A model generated the notes under the pieces. That model did not search any database, had not been told where the DNA came from, and saw only the letters and a list, made by a program, of their open reading frames with translations. Below are positions 1 through 11,200 of a DNA stretch of 64,000 nt, one piece after another. The position numbers and the translations under genes are program-made. Numbering within the stretch: the first letter of the stretch is position 1; every line of letters begins with the position of its first letter. Source of the DNA: Prostheceraeus crozeri (taxonomy: Eukaryota; Platyhelminthes; Polycladida; Euryleptidae); assembly GCA_907163375.1 (NCBI GenBank), contig CAJQUW010011016.1:310001-374000 (forward strand). The letters are read 5' to 3'.

Positions 1-1830
1 AACTTTGCTACCACTGAGTCCGCAGATGCCTCATCAACGAAGACATCACTGGTTCACCTGTGTAATAGTTATCGTCGAACCCCCATTCAAAAGGGTGGCC
101 TTCAGCCGTCTCATCTTGAGGCGCTTCAGAATATTCGACATAACGATCGTCTGGTGGTTGTTAAACCTGACAAAGGTAATGGAGTTGTAGTGATGAATCG
201 CTGTGATTATACGTCGAAGCTCTGTGAATTTCTCAACGACGGTGAACGCTTTACGACATGTGTAAATCAGAAAGATCAGTCGCGGGAGCTAGAAGATGAG
301 CTGAGTCTGGCGCTTGACAAACTAGTTGACTCTGGGCATATCACCAAGTCAATTGCACATTGCTACCACTTGGTAGTAATATTCCTCGAATCTACGGTCT
401 GCCTAAGACCCATAAGTCGACACTGTCTTTGCGTCCGATTTTGTCCATCCATGGTTGGAAGTGCTTCTCACGGAGTTTCGCGCTGGCTTAGTGATCTTCT
501 AAAGCCTGTTCGCGAGTTTTTCAACAGCAATAGTCTTAAAGATTCTTTTGAATTTGTCAATCTTATTCGCAATACTAATGTTGATAAACATAGATTTATT
601 TCTTTTGATGTTGAGTCCCTTTTTCCTAATGTCCCTGGTAAGGAGACTATAGACATTGTGTTATCGACTATTGTTCGTGAAAATATTTGGATTGGCCTTC
701 TATTAAGCATGCTCCGTCATCTTCTCGAGCTGTGTACTCTAAACGTGCAATTTCTTTTTGATGGTACCTACTATCGTCAAAAGGAGGGATGTGCCATGGG
801 TAGCTGTCTCGGACCTGTTCTGGCTGACATATTCATGGGTCACATTGAGCACAAGCTCAAAGCTAGCATTGATAGACATTGTAAAGTGTATAAACGTTAC
901 GTTGACGACTGCTTTCTTGTTGTCCCTGATAAGGTTGATGTGCAGAAACTCTTGAGCACTTTTAATGCTGTTCATGCGAATGTTAAGTTCACAGTTGAAC
1001 AGGAAGTGGACAGCAGTCTTCCCTTTTTAGACGTTTTGAGCACTCGTTGATCTGATGGTGGTGTTCGAACTCGCATTTATAGGAAGACAACTTGGACAGG
1101 CTTGTACACGAGCTTTTTTAGTTTTGTAACGCGTAGTTACAAAGTTGCTCTTGTAAAGACACTCACTTTTCGTGCTCGCTAAATCTGCTCTCCTGAATGT
1201 CTAGACAGTGAGCTCTCCAATATTGAAAAAACTTTAATGTCTAACGGCTACCCTCCCTTTTTTATCAGCCGATATATCAAGTATGCTCTTGAAGACAAAA
1301 TTCCTGTTTTTGGTCCTGATAAAAAGCGTATTGTCATCAAATTGACATTTATTGGAGACAGTGGAGCCAGTTTTTTCTGCAGAGCTGTTAAAAGCATTTT
1401 TTCTGTTTTTCCAGCTGTTGAGCCGAAAGTTGTTTTCTCTGTGCGTAAAGTTCCCGTGGCCCCTATGAAAGATCGCCTTCCTGTTACTGCCCAATCTAGC
1501 GTAATCTATTCTTTTGTGTGTGTTTGCGGATGCAAATACATCGGCAGAACAAGTCGGCATCTTCAAGAAAGGGTAAACGAGCACTTGCCAAAATGGTCAT
1601 GTTTAGGTAAGACTCAACCACGTGCCAAACATCCTCCGTCCAACTCTATCACACGTCATGTATTTGAGCAAAAGTGTAAGCCTTCAGAAACGGCTTTTAG
1701 TGTATTATTTCATGTAGGGCACAGCAGTCTGCTACGTCTGCGCATTGCCGAGGCACTGTATATTAAACGCCTCCGGCCAAATTTATGTGTACAAAAAGAA
1801 AACGTTTTGTCTTTAGCTTTATCTTGGTAA
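1..1830 (+). pseudogene. Penelope-like element: reverse transcriptase plus GIY-YIG endonuclease (5' end outside window)
   Basis: The window opens inside this coding region. Seen in order: the PLE N-terminal signature KPDKGNGVVVM (from about 163), reverse-transcriptase motif A FISFDVESLFPNVP (about 595-640), motif B GCAMGSCLGPVLADIFMG (about 790-840), the catalytic YVDD box in YKRYVDDCFLVV (898-909), and near the end a GIY-YIG nuclease with VCGCKYIGRTSRHLQERVNEH (about 1520-1585, motif quoted in part as GCKYIGRTSRHLQE). PLEs use the RT to copy their RNA and the GIY-YIG nuclease to nick the target. The reading frame is interrupted in about four places, so this is a dead copy. The last residues end in a TAA at 1828-1830. 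The combination of YVDD-type RT with a C-terminal GIY-YIG domain is diagnostic of PLEs and excludes LINEs and LTR elements. Confidence 0.93.
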
Positions 1831-2608
1831 TTGACTTTAACTATAATTGTTTTTAATGATTTCTTATCTTTGTTTAAACATATCAGTGATTTATCAATTC
1901 TATAGTGTCAACAATTCAAATGCTTGTGGATCTGTTTCACACCGATGTAATGCCTGAAAGAGAACCGGTTGAAAGGCCTCGCATGCACTTTGCGTTGTTT
2001 TTTGCTTACAAATTATGCAAAGGGTCAAACTTCTTTCATGTCATATTTAGCACATCAAAAGTTAACCAGTCGTTAACTTGTTTTTTTAATTTTGTTGCTT
2101 TGACGCACTTTGTTACGTTGAATGTCGTTTTCATTTCTGCAAGTTTCAGGGCTGCAGATGTTCCGGTTCGTCCGGACTTATTTTGCTAAGCAGAGAAGTT
2201 GTCCGAAGTCATTGTCTGTCGAACTCATTCATTAAATGCTTTCACGTATCTAATGAGTGAAACACTGCGATCAACCTACAGAAATTGTATATTTGAACCT
2301 TGCAATTTTTTACTTCTAACTTCATAATATTGCTTAGAATTCCAACAATAAAATGCACATTCAATTATTTTCATTAATTATCTTGACCTTTTTCGCAACC
2401 TTCTTTATATGTTTCTGCGACTATATGGCTGCTAAATCATTCCTGTACTTCTTAAAGAACTTAAGGATATCGATCTTCCATATCCATTATATGATAACAT
2501 ATAGGTAGCCCAGCCCACTTGGATTTCAGTGCTCTTAGCAACTGAAGCGTTTGTTTCACTCTCTTCCATTTTATTTCCGCTGAACATGAACACATCCGAC
2601 GGGGTAAA
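1831..2608. other. non-coding flank of the PLE
   Basis: AT-rich sequence with no supported gene. It probably includes the 3' untranslated end of the preceding PLE, but I could not fix a boundary. A short hairpin TCCGG-TTCG-TCCGGA-like sequence lies near 2160-2180. Confidence 0.5.
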
Positions 2609-3275
2609 CAGCGTTGCCAGTCGTCCGTTTTTTGGACGGACGTCCGTTTTTTAAAAACGGACGGTCGAATTTCCACTACATTATAGTACTTGTGATCTTT
2701 TTTTACTTTCTACGGTCCTGATTAGTCTTCATGTGTATTTCATAGAATAATAAGTTTATGAAGTATTTTATTCCATCTTGTAGATCTTGCACAGAAAGCT
2801 GCTCACTTTCGTATGTGTGAATGATGTTCTAGGCCTATTTGAATTTCAAGTTGTGTTGAATTCGAACGCTTGAATGAAGTTTGTCACGTTTCGAAACCGA
2901 AAGATAACTGACTTGTTCTTTGCAAAGTAGATCAACAATCAACATACATGTACATGGAGATTTGCCTTCGTTTTGAATAAGTTCTTCTATGAAGATTTGA
3001 ATAAAAGATTGTTTACTCAAATGTATTTGCTTTAAATTCGTTCATATACTGAGCGTGTTATAGCAGTGCATGCAAATTACTTATTTGGAGATAAGTATAA
3101 GAAAGTTTATCATAGCATATTTGCCTGAAGTGGACCTACGTGTACGTATGTACAGTATGTTCGCACGCAGGTGAATGAATTCATATAGAGTTTAGCAAGC
3201 CTACACGTTTTACGGCAGCTGAAGTCTGTTTTTTGTTTGCGTCCGTTTTTTTCAAATTTTGCGCTGGCAACCCTG
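2609..3275. mobile_element. non-autonomous hAT-like element (667 bases)
   Basis: The termini are inverted: CAGCGTTGCCAG at the left and CTGGCAACCCTG at the right (one mismatch). GGTAAA flanks both sides, a 6-base candidate target duplication (7 if the terminal G is shared). A CGTCCGTTTTTT motif lies just inside the left end in several copies and again inside the right end in the same orientation; the left copies also form a hairpin around 2630-2668. No transposase coding is seen, so this would need a partner element to move. Assignment to hAT rests on the CAGxGTTG terminus and its similarity in layout to the neighbouring element at 3631. Confidence 0.6.
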
Positions 3276-3630
3276 GGTAAAGCGGATGGTCCCTAAATTT
3301 AGTGTCTATCTGCCTCCTGGTCACTAGCGTGCGGGGGTTGGAAGCGTATGAAGCTCTGCTATCTCATGAGTCTTTTTGCAGCTACATTTTCCAGGGTCTG
3401 CCGACCGACATTTATCCTGGATGAATTATTCACTTATAGATCGTTTTCATAATTTGCTGAACACAGGTTGGTGTGAAACTAGTGCACACATTGCTTATCG
3501 TTGCATGTGAACTTAGATTAATTAAGACATTGAACCACATAGTACTAGGTTGGTAGATTTTCAACCTGGGTCTATTGCAAGATGTGGACGTCAATATCTC
3601 TGCGCAACTTCATGCGAATAGAGGTGATAA
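3276..3630. other. spacer between two hAT-like elements
   Basis: No gene or repeat recognised. The last six bases (TGATAA) are the left target duplication of the next element. Confidence 0.5.
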
Positions 3631-5574
3631 CAGGGTGTCCACTGTACGTGAAATTCACGTATGTACGTGAATTGTACGTGAATTTTGAAAATTATGAAAA
3701 TGTACGTGAATTGTACGTGAATTTTGGGAAAATGCGAAGGTGTACGTGAATTTCAGCTCAGTTGCGCAGATAGTGGTATTTACTGCTATTTACTCATACT
3801 TGATATCCACTGATTCTTGTTACATGTGCTTAATTTTTTTTCTTCCGTTGTTGCACCAACTCTGACTTGGTTCTACAAAAAAGTATGTTACGAGAAAGAA
3901 AGTCATAAACATGTAGATATGTTCATATAATATAGCCGCTACTGACAACGGGTCTGGGTTCAGACAATGAAAATTTGTGAAATTCTGGTAAGCAGCGGCT
4001 TGACATCTTTGTGTCCTGAATTATTTTATTATTTTATGCTTTTTGTAATAGATGTATACATGTGTATTGTGCAGTCATATACTAGGGCTTTTTGTCTCTA
4101 TAAGGCCCATATATAGATGTACATGTACATGCATATGTGTCTACGGAAAATTGTCAATGCTTGACCAAGGCCAGCAAACAATTGGGTCGGTTGACTCAAA
4201 CGTTCATTCTATGACGTGTTGTATTGTATTACTTACAGATAGAAATGCATGCGTGGTGAAAAATGGTGAGACTGTGTCGTTCCAGCTTGTTGTCAGTTGC
4301 AGATTTTGACAGTGCTGGATAATGTATGGATGGCTTCAGTCATTTAATTGACTTGGATCATGTTTTGGCTCAGTCTGATGGAGTTATCGTACGATATATC
4401 ACCATGAACTATAAACATCAAAACATGACGACCTGCAGAGCATAAAATAAGTCACCGCTCTCAGATGGATGTTTTGGTTCGATTCTGGAAGACAGAAAAT
4501 CAACAAGCATAACAAGGTATCTAAGTTCCGAATTTTTAGATCACACGTCATCCTCAAACTTGCTTGATGCTTTATGGCGAGTTTTGGAACCTTTGGGACT
4601 CAAGAAATTGACATCTATGTCCATGGATGGGCCAAATGTTAATTGGTCACTTTTGCTCAGTAGTCGTAGAAAAGTTGACGGCTTTCCTGCTTTGTTGGAA
4701 TTAGGCTCGTGTGGCCTGCACATTGTTCATGGAGCATCTTCATTAGGTCATACAAAATGTGTTTGGAAAATTGACGAAATTCCGTCCTCTCATTATGTTT
4801 TTCAAAATTCGCCTCTTAGACGAGCACAATTTATCGAAATCACTGGGTGCAAACAGTTCCCGAAAAAGTTTTGCCGAATCAGGTGGTGTGAAAATCTTGA
4901 CGTTGCAAAACGTTTCATTGAACTGATCCCTTCATTGATTAAATATTGCGCCGAAGTCCATCCGAAAAAGGAAAGCTATTGAATTGAATGAGGCAAGGGA
5001 GAAGGAGAAGGAAGCGGAAATTTTATACTTATGTGCACAACGGAAGCGCCGACTATTAGAATACTCTTAGATTGATTAGTTTTTTTGCTATGGTGGACTC
5101 AGTCTATTGTTTCTATCCTGATGTTTTTAAAAGAAATAAAAAGTTATCTCCTTGAATATGCACACTAATATTCTTAGTTTTAATCTGCTTCTAGAAATCT
5201 AAAAACACAAACCCTATTACTATTACCCTTGATTTTTATAGCCGTGAATTATGTTGTATTTAGAGATTATTGAGTGACCAAAAATTATTAACCATTTATT
5301 TGTAAAATGATGGCTTCAAAACAGCATCGAATGCACTTATATTATTATGTGTGCAGTGTGTATACAAGATAGTTCAGAAGAACTATCTTTCTACTGTAAA
5401 GATCTCATCACTGCATTTCTTTGAGCAGTTGCTGCGGGTAGTGTTTTTGAATGATTTTGACTCAACCAACTGTCGCTTGCCGGGCAAGTAGACCTGAAAT
5501 AGTGGTACGTGAATTTTTTGTCGTGTACGTGAATTGTACGTGAATTTTTTTTCTCAGATAGGGTGGACACCCTG
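3631..5574. mobile_element. hAT-superfamily DNA transposon, decayed (1.94 kb)
   Basis: Inverted termini CAGGGTGTCCAC (3631) and GTGGACACCCTG (ending 5574) match over 12 bases. TGATAA occurs directly outside both ends (3625-3630 and 5575-5580), a 6-base target duplication that becomes 7 if the terminal G is counted; that is shorter than the 8 bases typical of most hAT elements. The word GTACGTGAATT is repeated at least five times inside the left end (3644-3750) and three times inside the right end (5500-5550), all in the same direction. A transposase remnant lies at 4446-4982. The transposase is short and alone, so the element is not autonomous. Confidence 0.85.
4446..4982 (+). pseudogene. hAT transposase fragment
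   Basis: An open stretch of 178 codons without a proper start. It contains TRYLSSEFLDHTSSSNLL, then the hAT-characteristic SMDGPNVNWSLL (about 4618-4655), and GSCGLHIVHGA (about 4705-4737). Related transposases carry DGPNVNWK and LGSCGLHxVHxAF in the same order and spacing, so this is the part of the RNase-H-like catalytic core around the second acidic residue. The N-terminal BED zinc finger and the C-terminal hAT dimerisation region are absent. The upstream limit is a TAA at 4443-4445. It sits in the middle of the element bounded by the 3631/5574 termini. Confidence 0.8.
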
Positions 5575-5580
5575 TGATAA

Positions 5581-6584
5581 TCTTTCACTCTTTGCCTGTA
5601 TGAGACCAACAACTCAACTGGCAAGCCTGTTCCCGACACTTGTTTTGTGTTGTATGAGAGAATTTATGTTCATTTGAATGTAGATCTGAGCGATATGATC
5701 AAACGCTAACAAGTAAACAAAACCCACCAAAACTGATGTAGCATAAAGTAATATTAATAAATTATCGTGTAATGTGGCGTATCCTTCATAATATATTACT
5801 GACTTTTTTTAAGTCACAAGCATTCCATCAACGATTTTAGGCTTTCTATACTTACGGGTTACTCTCCTCCCAAATTTGTCTAAAGTCCGTAAAAATTAAT
5901 CGTTGCAAAGCCCCAGATGCATGTAGTTGAGGATATATCCTACATTCAAAAAATTATAGTATACAAATCTGACAAGCATCATTGAATTGGAGACGATAGC
6001 GTGAAGCAGAGCGATATCAGCAGCTTGATGTGACATCCTCTGTTCGACACATTCTAAGCAGATAATACTTCAGGCAACAAATTAATTTCGTAACAACGCG
6101 GAAGTGATTATGGCCAGGTCAGTATTCCTTTGCAATATACACAACTTCAAAAAGTGTGGTGTGGTCAACCCTTGGGTTACTTGTTGTGACTTTCATGATT
6201 TGAAGTTTGGCCCAAATTCCGTGCTAAAATTTGTAGTTTTTCTTGCAATTATCATATTAGGCTCCGTTTCCATGATTCCTCAAATTTTTCACAAAAAATC
6301 CTCAATTTTTTTCATAGGCTAATCACAGGCCTGTAACACCGATTTTTACAGTAATTTGTATTTTGTCATTGCCATAGATTTTATGCTTTGCACTTATAAT
6401 TTGTGATTAACCCTACCTGGATATTCTATGACCAGTTGGACAATCGGTCCTTTCTACTTGTCTTATTGTCGGCGGTTATAATTGTGAAGATATATCTATT
6501 CATTGATCATAATTGCTGTGACAACTGATGTGTGGTGGTGAGAGTTTGATCCTGCCATTTGATCCGAGTCGCATGCAAGCTGCT
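5581..6584. other. no gene recognised
   Basis: About 1 kb of AT-rich sequence. A 72-codon open stretch at 6104-6322 has no recognisable features and is not supported as a gene. Confidence 0.5.
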
Positions 6585-6651
6585 TGTGGCTCATTTGGTA
6601 GAACACAGGTCTAGTCAACCTGGGTCGTAGGTTCGAATCCTGCTAGCCGCA
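6585..6651 (+). mobile_element. tRNA-derived SINE head or tRNA pseudogene
   Basis: Box A-like TGGCTCATTTGG (6587-6598) and a perfect box B GGTTCGAATCC (6630-6640) are spaced as in a pol III tRNA promoter. The T arm GTAGG-TTCGAAT-CCTGC pairs, and TGTGGCT (6585-6591) pairs with AGCCGCA (6645-6651) over seven bases. The molecule is about five bases too short and the acceptor pairing overlaps box A, so it is not a normal tRNA. A tRNA-like SINE head is the best reading; no clear tail or target duplication was found. Confidence 0.55.
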
Positions 6652-7542
6652 CGTCTTTTGCATGGCAATTTCATCTGTCGTTTATTTCATTTCATTTTTA
6701 ACGTGAACGCTTGATTGGTCCTCGTAAGGACTATTAAAATTCGTTCTGATTCGAGGAAATTTGACGCTTCGTATATTTATGCTGAGTGTTAGACATCATT
6801 TGAAATTTGTGACTCTCGCACTCCATTCCAAAGTGTCCGACTTGCACATTCTACAAGGCGCTTGCTTCTGCCTCACTTCCGATTTGAGGACATGTTTTAC
6901 ACATATGCTGTCGCACTGAAGGTGCAAAATCATACTAGCAAATTTGTCTTGATGATATCCAAACTGAAAGTAATCACAAGAGCATGTTTGAATTCACAAA
7001 TGTATGAGGAAAGATATCAAAAAAGAACATTCAAAATTTCACATTCTAATGCAGTGGCAACTCAGTCACGAAGCCTTTGCATAATCATTGACACAGTTAA
7101 GTTCAAAAAGGCTACGCGCGTACGGAAGGGAAGATCTTGAACAACGTAACTTCCGGGGAAGGTGAAAATGAGCCGCATTAGGCAAGCGAGCTGGAATCAG
7201 GGAGTGCAACGGATGGGATGGGTTTTCACACAGTCGAAAATATTTAGGCTCAAGACTTTCATGGCATGAAACGAAATCAGGCATTACTAATAAATTGCAA
7301 TCAATGTCACAAACTATACTGTGGACCCGCCTGATAACTCTCTGAACCATCCTTAACAACAGGCTGAGTCAAATCACCAAAAAGAGCACTTCCACTAGTA
7401 CAAGCAATAACTCCATGAAAGACGTGAATACATGTTTGCTCCAACACACAAGTCTGCGACACGTAAAATGAATAAACAGCGATTGGCGGTAAACCGAACA
7501 TTACAGAAGTCATTACATTCCATGATGAATTATTGCAGGTGC
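6652..7542. other. no gene recognised
   Basis: Overlapping short open stretches on both strands (for example 6862-7140 plus and 7066-7359 minus) show no motif or codon structure that supports a gene. Confidence 0.5.
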
Positions 7543-7734
7543 TTACTCAGGAGCTTCTTCGTCTAAAACTTCAATCAATGTCTTCATAAAATACAGCCGA
7601 TGAAACTGACGCGATTTGAATGAGATCATTTGCTTACACTTTGTTGGGTTCAACCTCATTTTGAAATCGCCTGTCCAAATTTCCACTGACCTAGTGAAAT
7701 CAAGGGGATCGCTTTCCGGATTGCATGACTCCAA
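7543..7734 (-). mobile_element. LINE reverse transcriptase fragment (region after the YxDD box)
   Basis: Sixty-three codons with EIWTGDFKMRLNPTKCKQMI, which fits the stretch that follows the catalytic box in CR1/L2/RTE-like LINE reverse transcriptases (W...N.MKLNPxKCKxMxIsF). It is a short isolated piece. A second minus-strand RT piece, from the region just before the catalytic box, lies at 12834-13117 with a satellite array in between; the two could be halves of one copy. Confidence 0.65.
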
Positions 7735-7858
7735 TAAAGTAAGATCTCAGTGATATTGATAAGCTTCACGTTCAACTCACGAAATGCAGGGAAGAGAATC
7801 TTCCGGATTTATCCGGAATTCCGGATTTTTGACGACCATCTGGGTCTTTTCTGAGATT
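7735..7858. other. junction between LINE fragment and repeat block
   Basis: Contains a short run of TCCGGAATTCCGG-like palindromic words at 7800-7830. Nothing else recognised. Confidence 0.4.
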
Positions 7859-8290
7859 CGCCAGAAAATGCAAAAAGAAACAGGAGGGGTAAGGTATGTG
7901 GGCCCTTAAGATGGAATCATCTTCGTGAAGTAACAGATGTGTCTTGTCTTTAGACAAAACATCTTCATGATGGGTTGCATAAGATCCCTCTGATCACTAG
8001 TCATTACAATTGATATTATCCATTGGTCCCTTCTGACAATCAGTGGGCACCTTTGGCGAACCGTGGCTCCCCTCCGCCAGAAAATGCAATAAAAATGGAA
8101 GGGGGCAAAGTATGGGGCCCCTAATATGGAATTCCATCTTCATGAAGTAACGCATGATCCCGTCTTAAGCCCAAAACAACTTCATGATGCGTTACATAGG
8201 ACCCCACTGATCACAAGTCATTATAATAGATATTATCCATAGGTCCCTTCTAGCCACTCATGGACCCCTCTTTGACGATCAGTGGACCCC
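7859..8290. repeat. two diverged tandem copies of a ~217-base unit
   Basis: CGCCAGAAAATGCAA begins each copy (7859 and 8075). Both copies contain, in the same order, a GGGCCC-TAA-ATGGAAT stretch, CTTCxTGAAGTAAC, a GATCACxAGTCATTA word, GATATTATCCAT and GGTCCCTTCT. In the second copy GTAACGCAT (about 8147) and ATGCGTTAC (about 8187) can pair. The block ends where the 62-base satellite starts and may be its original flank. Confidence 0.75.
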
Positions 8291-8299
8291 TCTACATAT

Positions 8300-11200
8300 C
8301 GCTTAAAATATCAAAGTTCTACTAGCTACACTCATAAGGGGGTGTAGGTTTCGCCTGCGGCGCTTGTAAAACATCAAAGTTCTACTAATTACACTCTTAA
8401 GGGGTGTATGTTTCGCCTGTGGCGCTTGTAAAACATTAAAGTTCTACTAGTTGCACTCATAAGGGGGTGTAGGTTTCGCCTGCGGCGCTTCTAAAACATC
8501 AAAGTTCTACTAATTACACTCTTAAGGGGTGTATGTTTCGCCTGTGGCGCTTGTAAAACATTAAAGTTCTACTAGTTGCACTCATAAGGGGGTGTAGGTT
8601 TCGCCTGCGGCGCTTGTAAAACATCAAAGTTCTACTAGTTACACTCATAAGGGGTGTAGGTTTCGCCTTCGACGCTTGTAAAACATCAAAGTTCTACTAG
8701 TTACACTCATAAGGGGGTGTAGGTTTCGCCTTCCACGCTTGTAAAACATCAAAGTTCTACTAGTTACACTCATAAGGGGGCTGTAGGTTTCGCCTTCGAC
8801 GCTTGTAAAACATCAAAGTTCTACTAGTTACACTCTTAAGGGGGTGTAGGTTTCGCCTTCGGCGCTTATAAAACATCAAAGTTCTACTAGCTACACTAAC
8901 AAAAGGCTGATGAATTTGCCTGCGGCGCTTCTAAAACATCAAAGTTCTAGTTACACTCTTAAGGGGTGTAGGTTTCGCCTGCGGCGCTTGCAAAACATCA
9001 AAGTTCTACTAGTTACACTCATAAGGGGGGTGTATGTTTCGCCTGTGGCGCTTGTAAAACATCAAAGTTCTACTAGTTACACTCATAAGGGGGGTGTAGG
9101 TTTCGCCTGCGGCGCTTGTAAAACATCAAAGTTCTACTAGTTACACTCATAAGGGGTTGTATGTTTCGCCTGCGGCGCTTGTAAAACATCAAAGTTCTAC
9201 TAGCTACACTCTTAAGGGGTGTAGGTTTCGCCTGTGGCGCTTGTAAAACATCAAAGTTCTAGTTACACTCAGAAGGGGTGTATGTTTCGCCTGCGGCGCT
9301 TGTAAAACATCAAAGTTCTACTAGCTACACTCTTAAGGGGTGTATGTTTCGCCTGCGGCGCTTGTAAAACATTAAAGTTCTACTAGCTACACTCTTAAGG
9401 GGTGTATGTTTCGCCTGCGGCGCTTGTAAAACATCAAAGTTCTACTAGTTACACTCATAAGGGGGTGTAGGTTTCGCCTGCGGCGCTTGTAAAACATCAA
9501 AGTTCTACTAGTTACACTCTTAAGGGGTTGTATGTTTCGCCTGCGGCGCTTGTAAAACATCAAAGTTCTAGTTACACTCAGAAGGGGGTGTATGTTTCGC
9601 CTGCAGCGCTTGTAAAACATCAAAGTACTAGTTACACTCTTAAGGGGTGTAGGTTTCGCCTGTGGCGCTTGTAAAACATCAAAGTTTTACTAGTTACACT
9701 CTTAAGGGGGTGTAGGGTTCGCCTGCGGCGCTTGTAAAACATCAAAGTTCTACTAGCTACACTCTTAAGGGGGTGTAGGTTTCGCCTTCGGCGCTTATAA
9801 AACATCAAAGTTCTACTAGCTACACTCTTAAGGGGTGTATGTTTCGCCTGCGGCGCTTGTAAAACATCAAAGTTCTACTAGCTACACTCTTAAGGGGTGT
9901 ATGTTTCGCCTGTGGCGCTTGTAAACATCAAAGTTCTACTAGCTACACTCTTAAGGGGGGTGTAGGTTTCGCCTTCGGCGCTTGTAAAACATCAAAGTTC
10001 TAATAGCTACACTCTTAAGGGGGTGTATGTTTCGCCTGCAGCGCTTGTAAAACATTATAGTTCTACTAGTTGCACTCATAAGGGGTGTAGGTTTCGCCTG
10101 TGGCGCTTGTAAAACACCAAAGTTCTACTAGTTACACTCATAAGGGGTGTAGGTTTCGCCTGCGGCGCTTGTAAAACATCGAAGTACTAGTTACACTCTT
10201 CAGGGGTGTATGTTTCGCCTGCGGCGCTTGTAAACATCAAAGTTCTACTAGCTACACTCATAAGGGGGTGTAGGTTTCGCCTGCGGCGCTTGCAAAACAT
10301 CAAAGTTCTACTAGTTACACTCATAAGGGGGGTGTATGTTTCGCCTGTGGCGCTTGTAAAACATCAAAGTTCTACTAGCTACACTCATAAGGGGGTGTAT
10401 GTTTCGCCTGTGGCGCTTGTAAAACATCAAAGTTCTACTAGTTACACTCTTAAGGGGTGTAGGTTTCGCCTGCGGCGCTTGTAAAACATCAAAGTTCTAC
10501 TAGCTACACTCTTAAGGGGTGTATGTTTCGCCTGTGGCGCTTGTAAAATATTAAAGTTCTACTAGTTGCACTCATAAGGGGGTGTAGGTTTCGCCTGCGG
10601 CGCTTGTAAAACATCAAAGTTCTACTAGTTGCACTCATAAGGGGGTGTAGGTTTCGCCTGCGGCGCTTATAAAACATCAAAGTTCTAGTTACACTCTTAA
10701 GGGGTGTAGGTTTCGCCTGCAGCGCTTGTAAAACATCAAAGTACTAGTTACACTCTTAAGGGGTGTAGGTTTCGCCTGTGGCGCTTGTAAAACATCAAAG
10801 TACTAGTTACACTCTTAAGGGGTGTATGTTTCGCCTGCGGCGCTTGTAAAACATCAAAGTTCTACTAGTTACACTCTTAAGGGGGTGTAGGTTTCGCCTG
10901 CGGCGCTTGTAAAACATCAAAGTTCTACTAGTTACACTCATAAGGGGGTGTATGTTTCGCCTGTGGCGCTTGTAAAACATCAAAGTTCTACTAGTTACAC
11001 TCTTAAGGGGTGTAGGTTTCGCCTGCGGCGCTTGTAAAACATCAAAGTTCTACTAGCTACACTCTTAAGGGGTGTATGTTTCGCTTGTGGCGCTTGTAAA
11101 ACATCAAAGTACTAGTTACACTCAGAAGGGGGTGTAGGTTTCGCCTGTGGCGCTTGTAAAACATCAAAGTTCTACTAGCTACACTCTTAAGGGGTTGTAT

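Noticed and set aside
6585-6651. Functional tRNA gene
   Set aside because: Box A and B are good, but the molecule is too short, the acceptor pairing overlaps box A and there is no T-run terminator directly after it.
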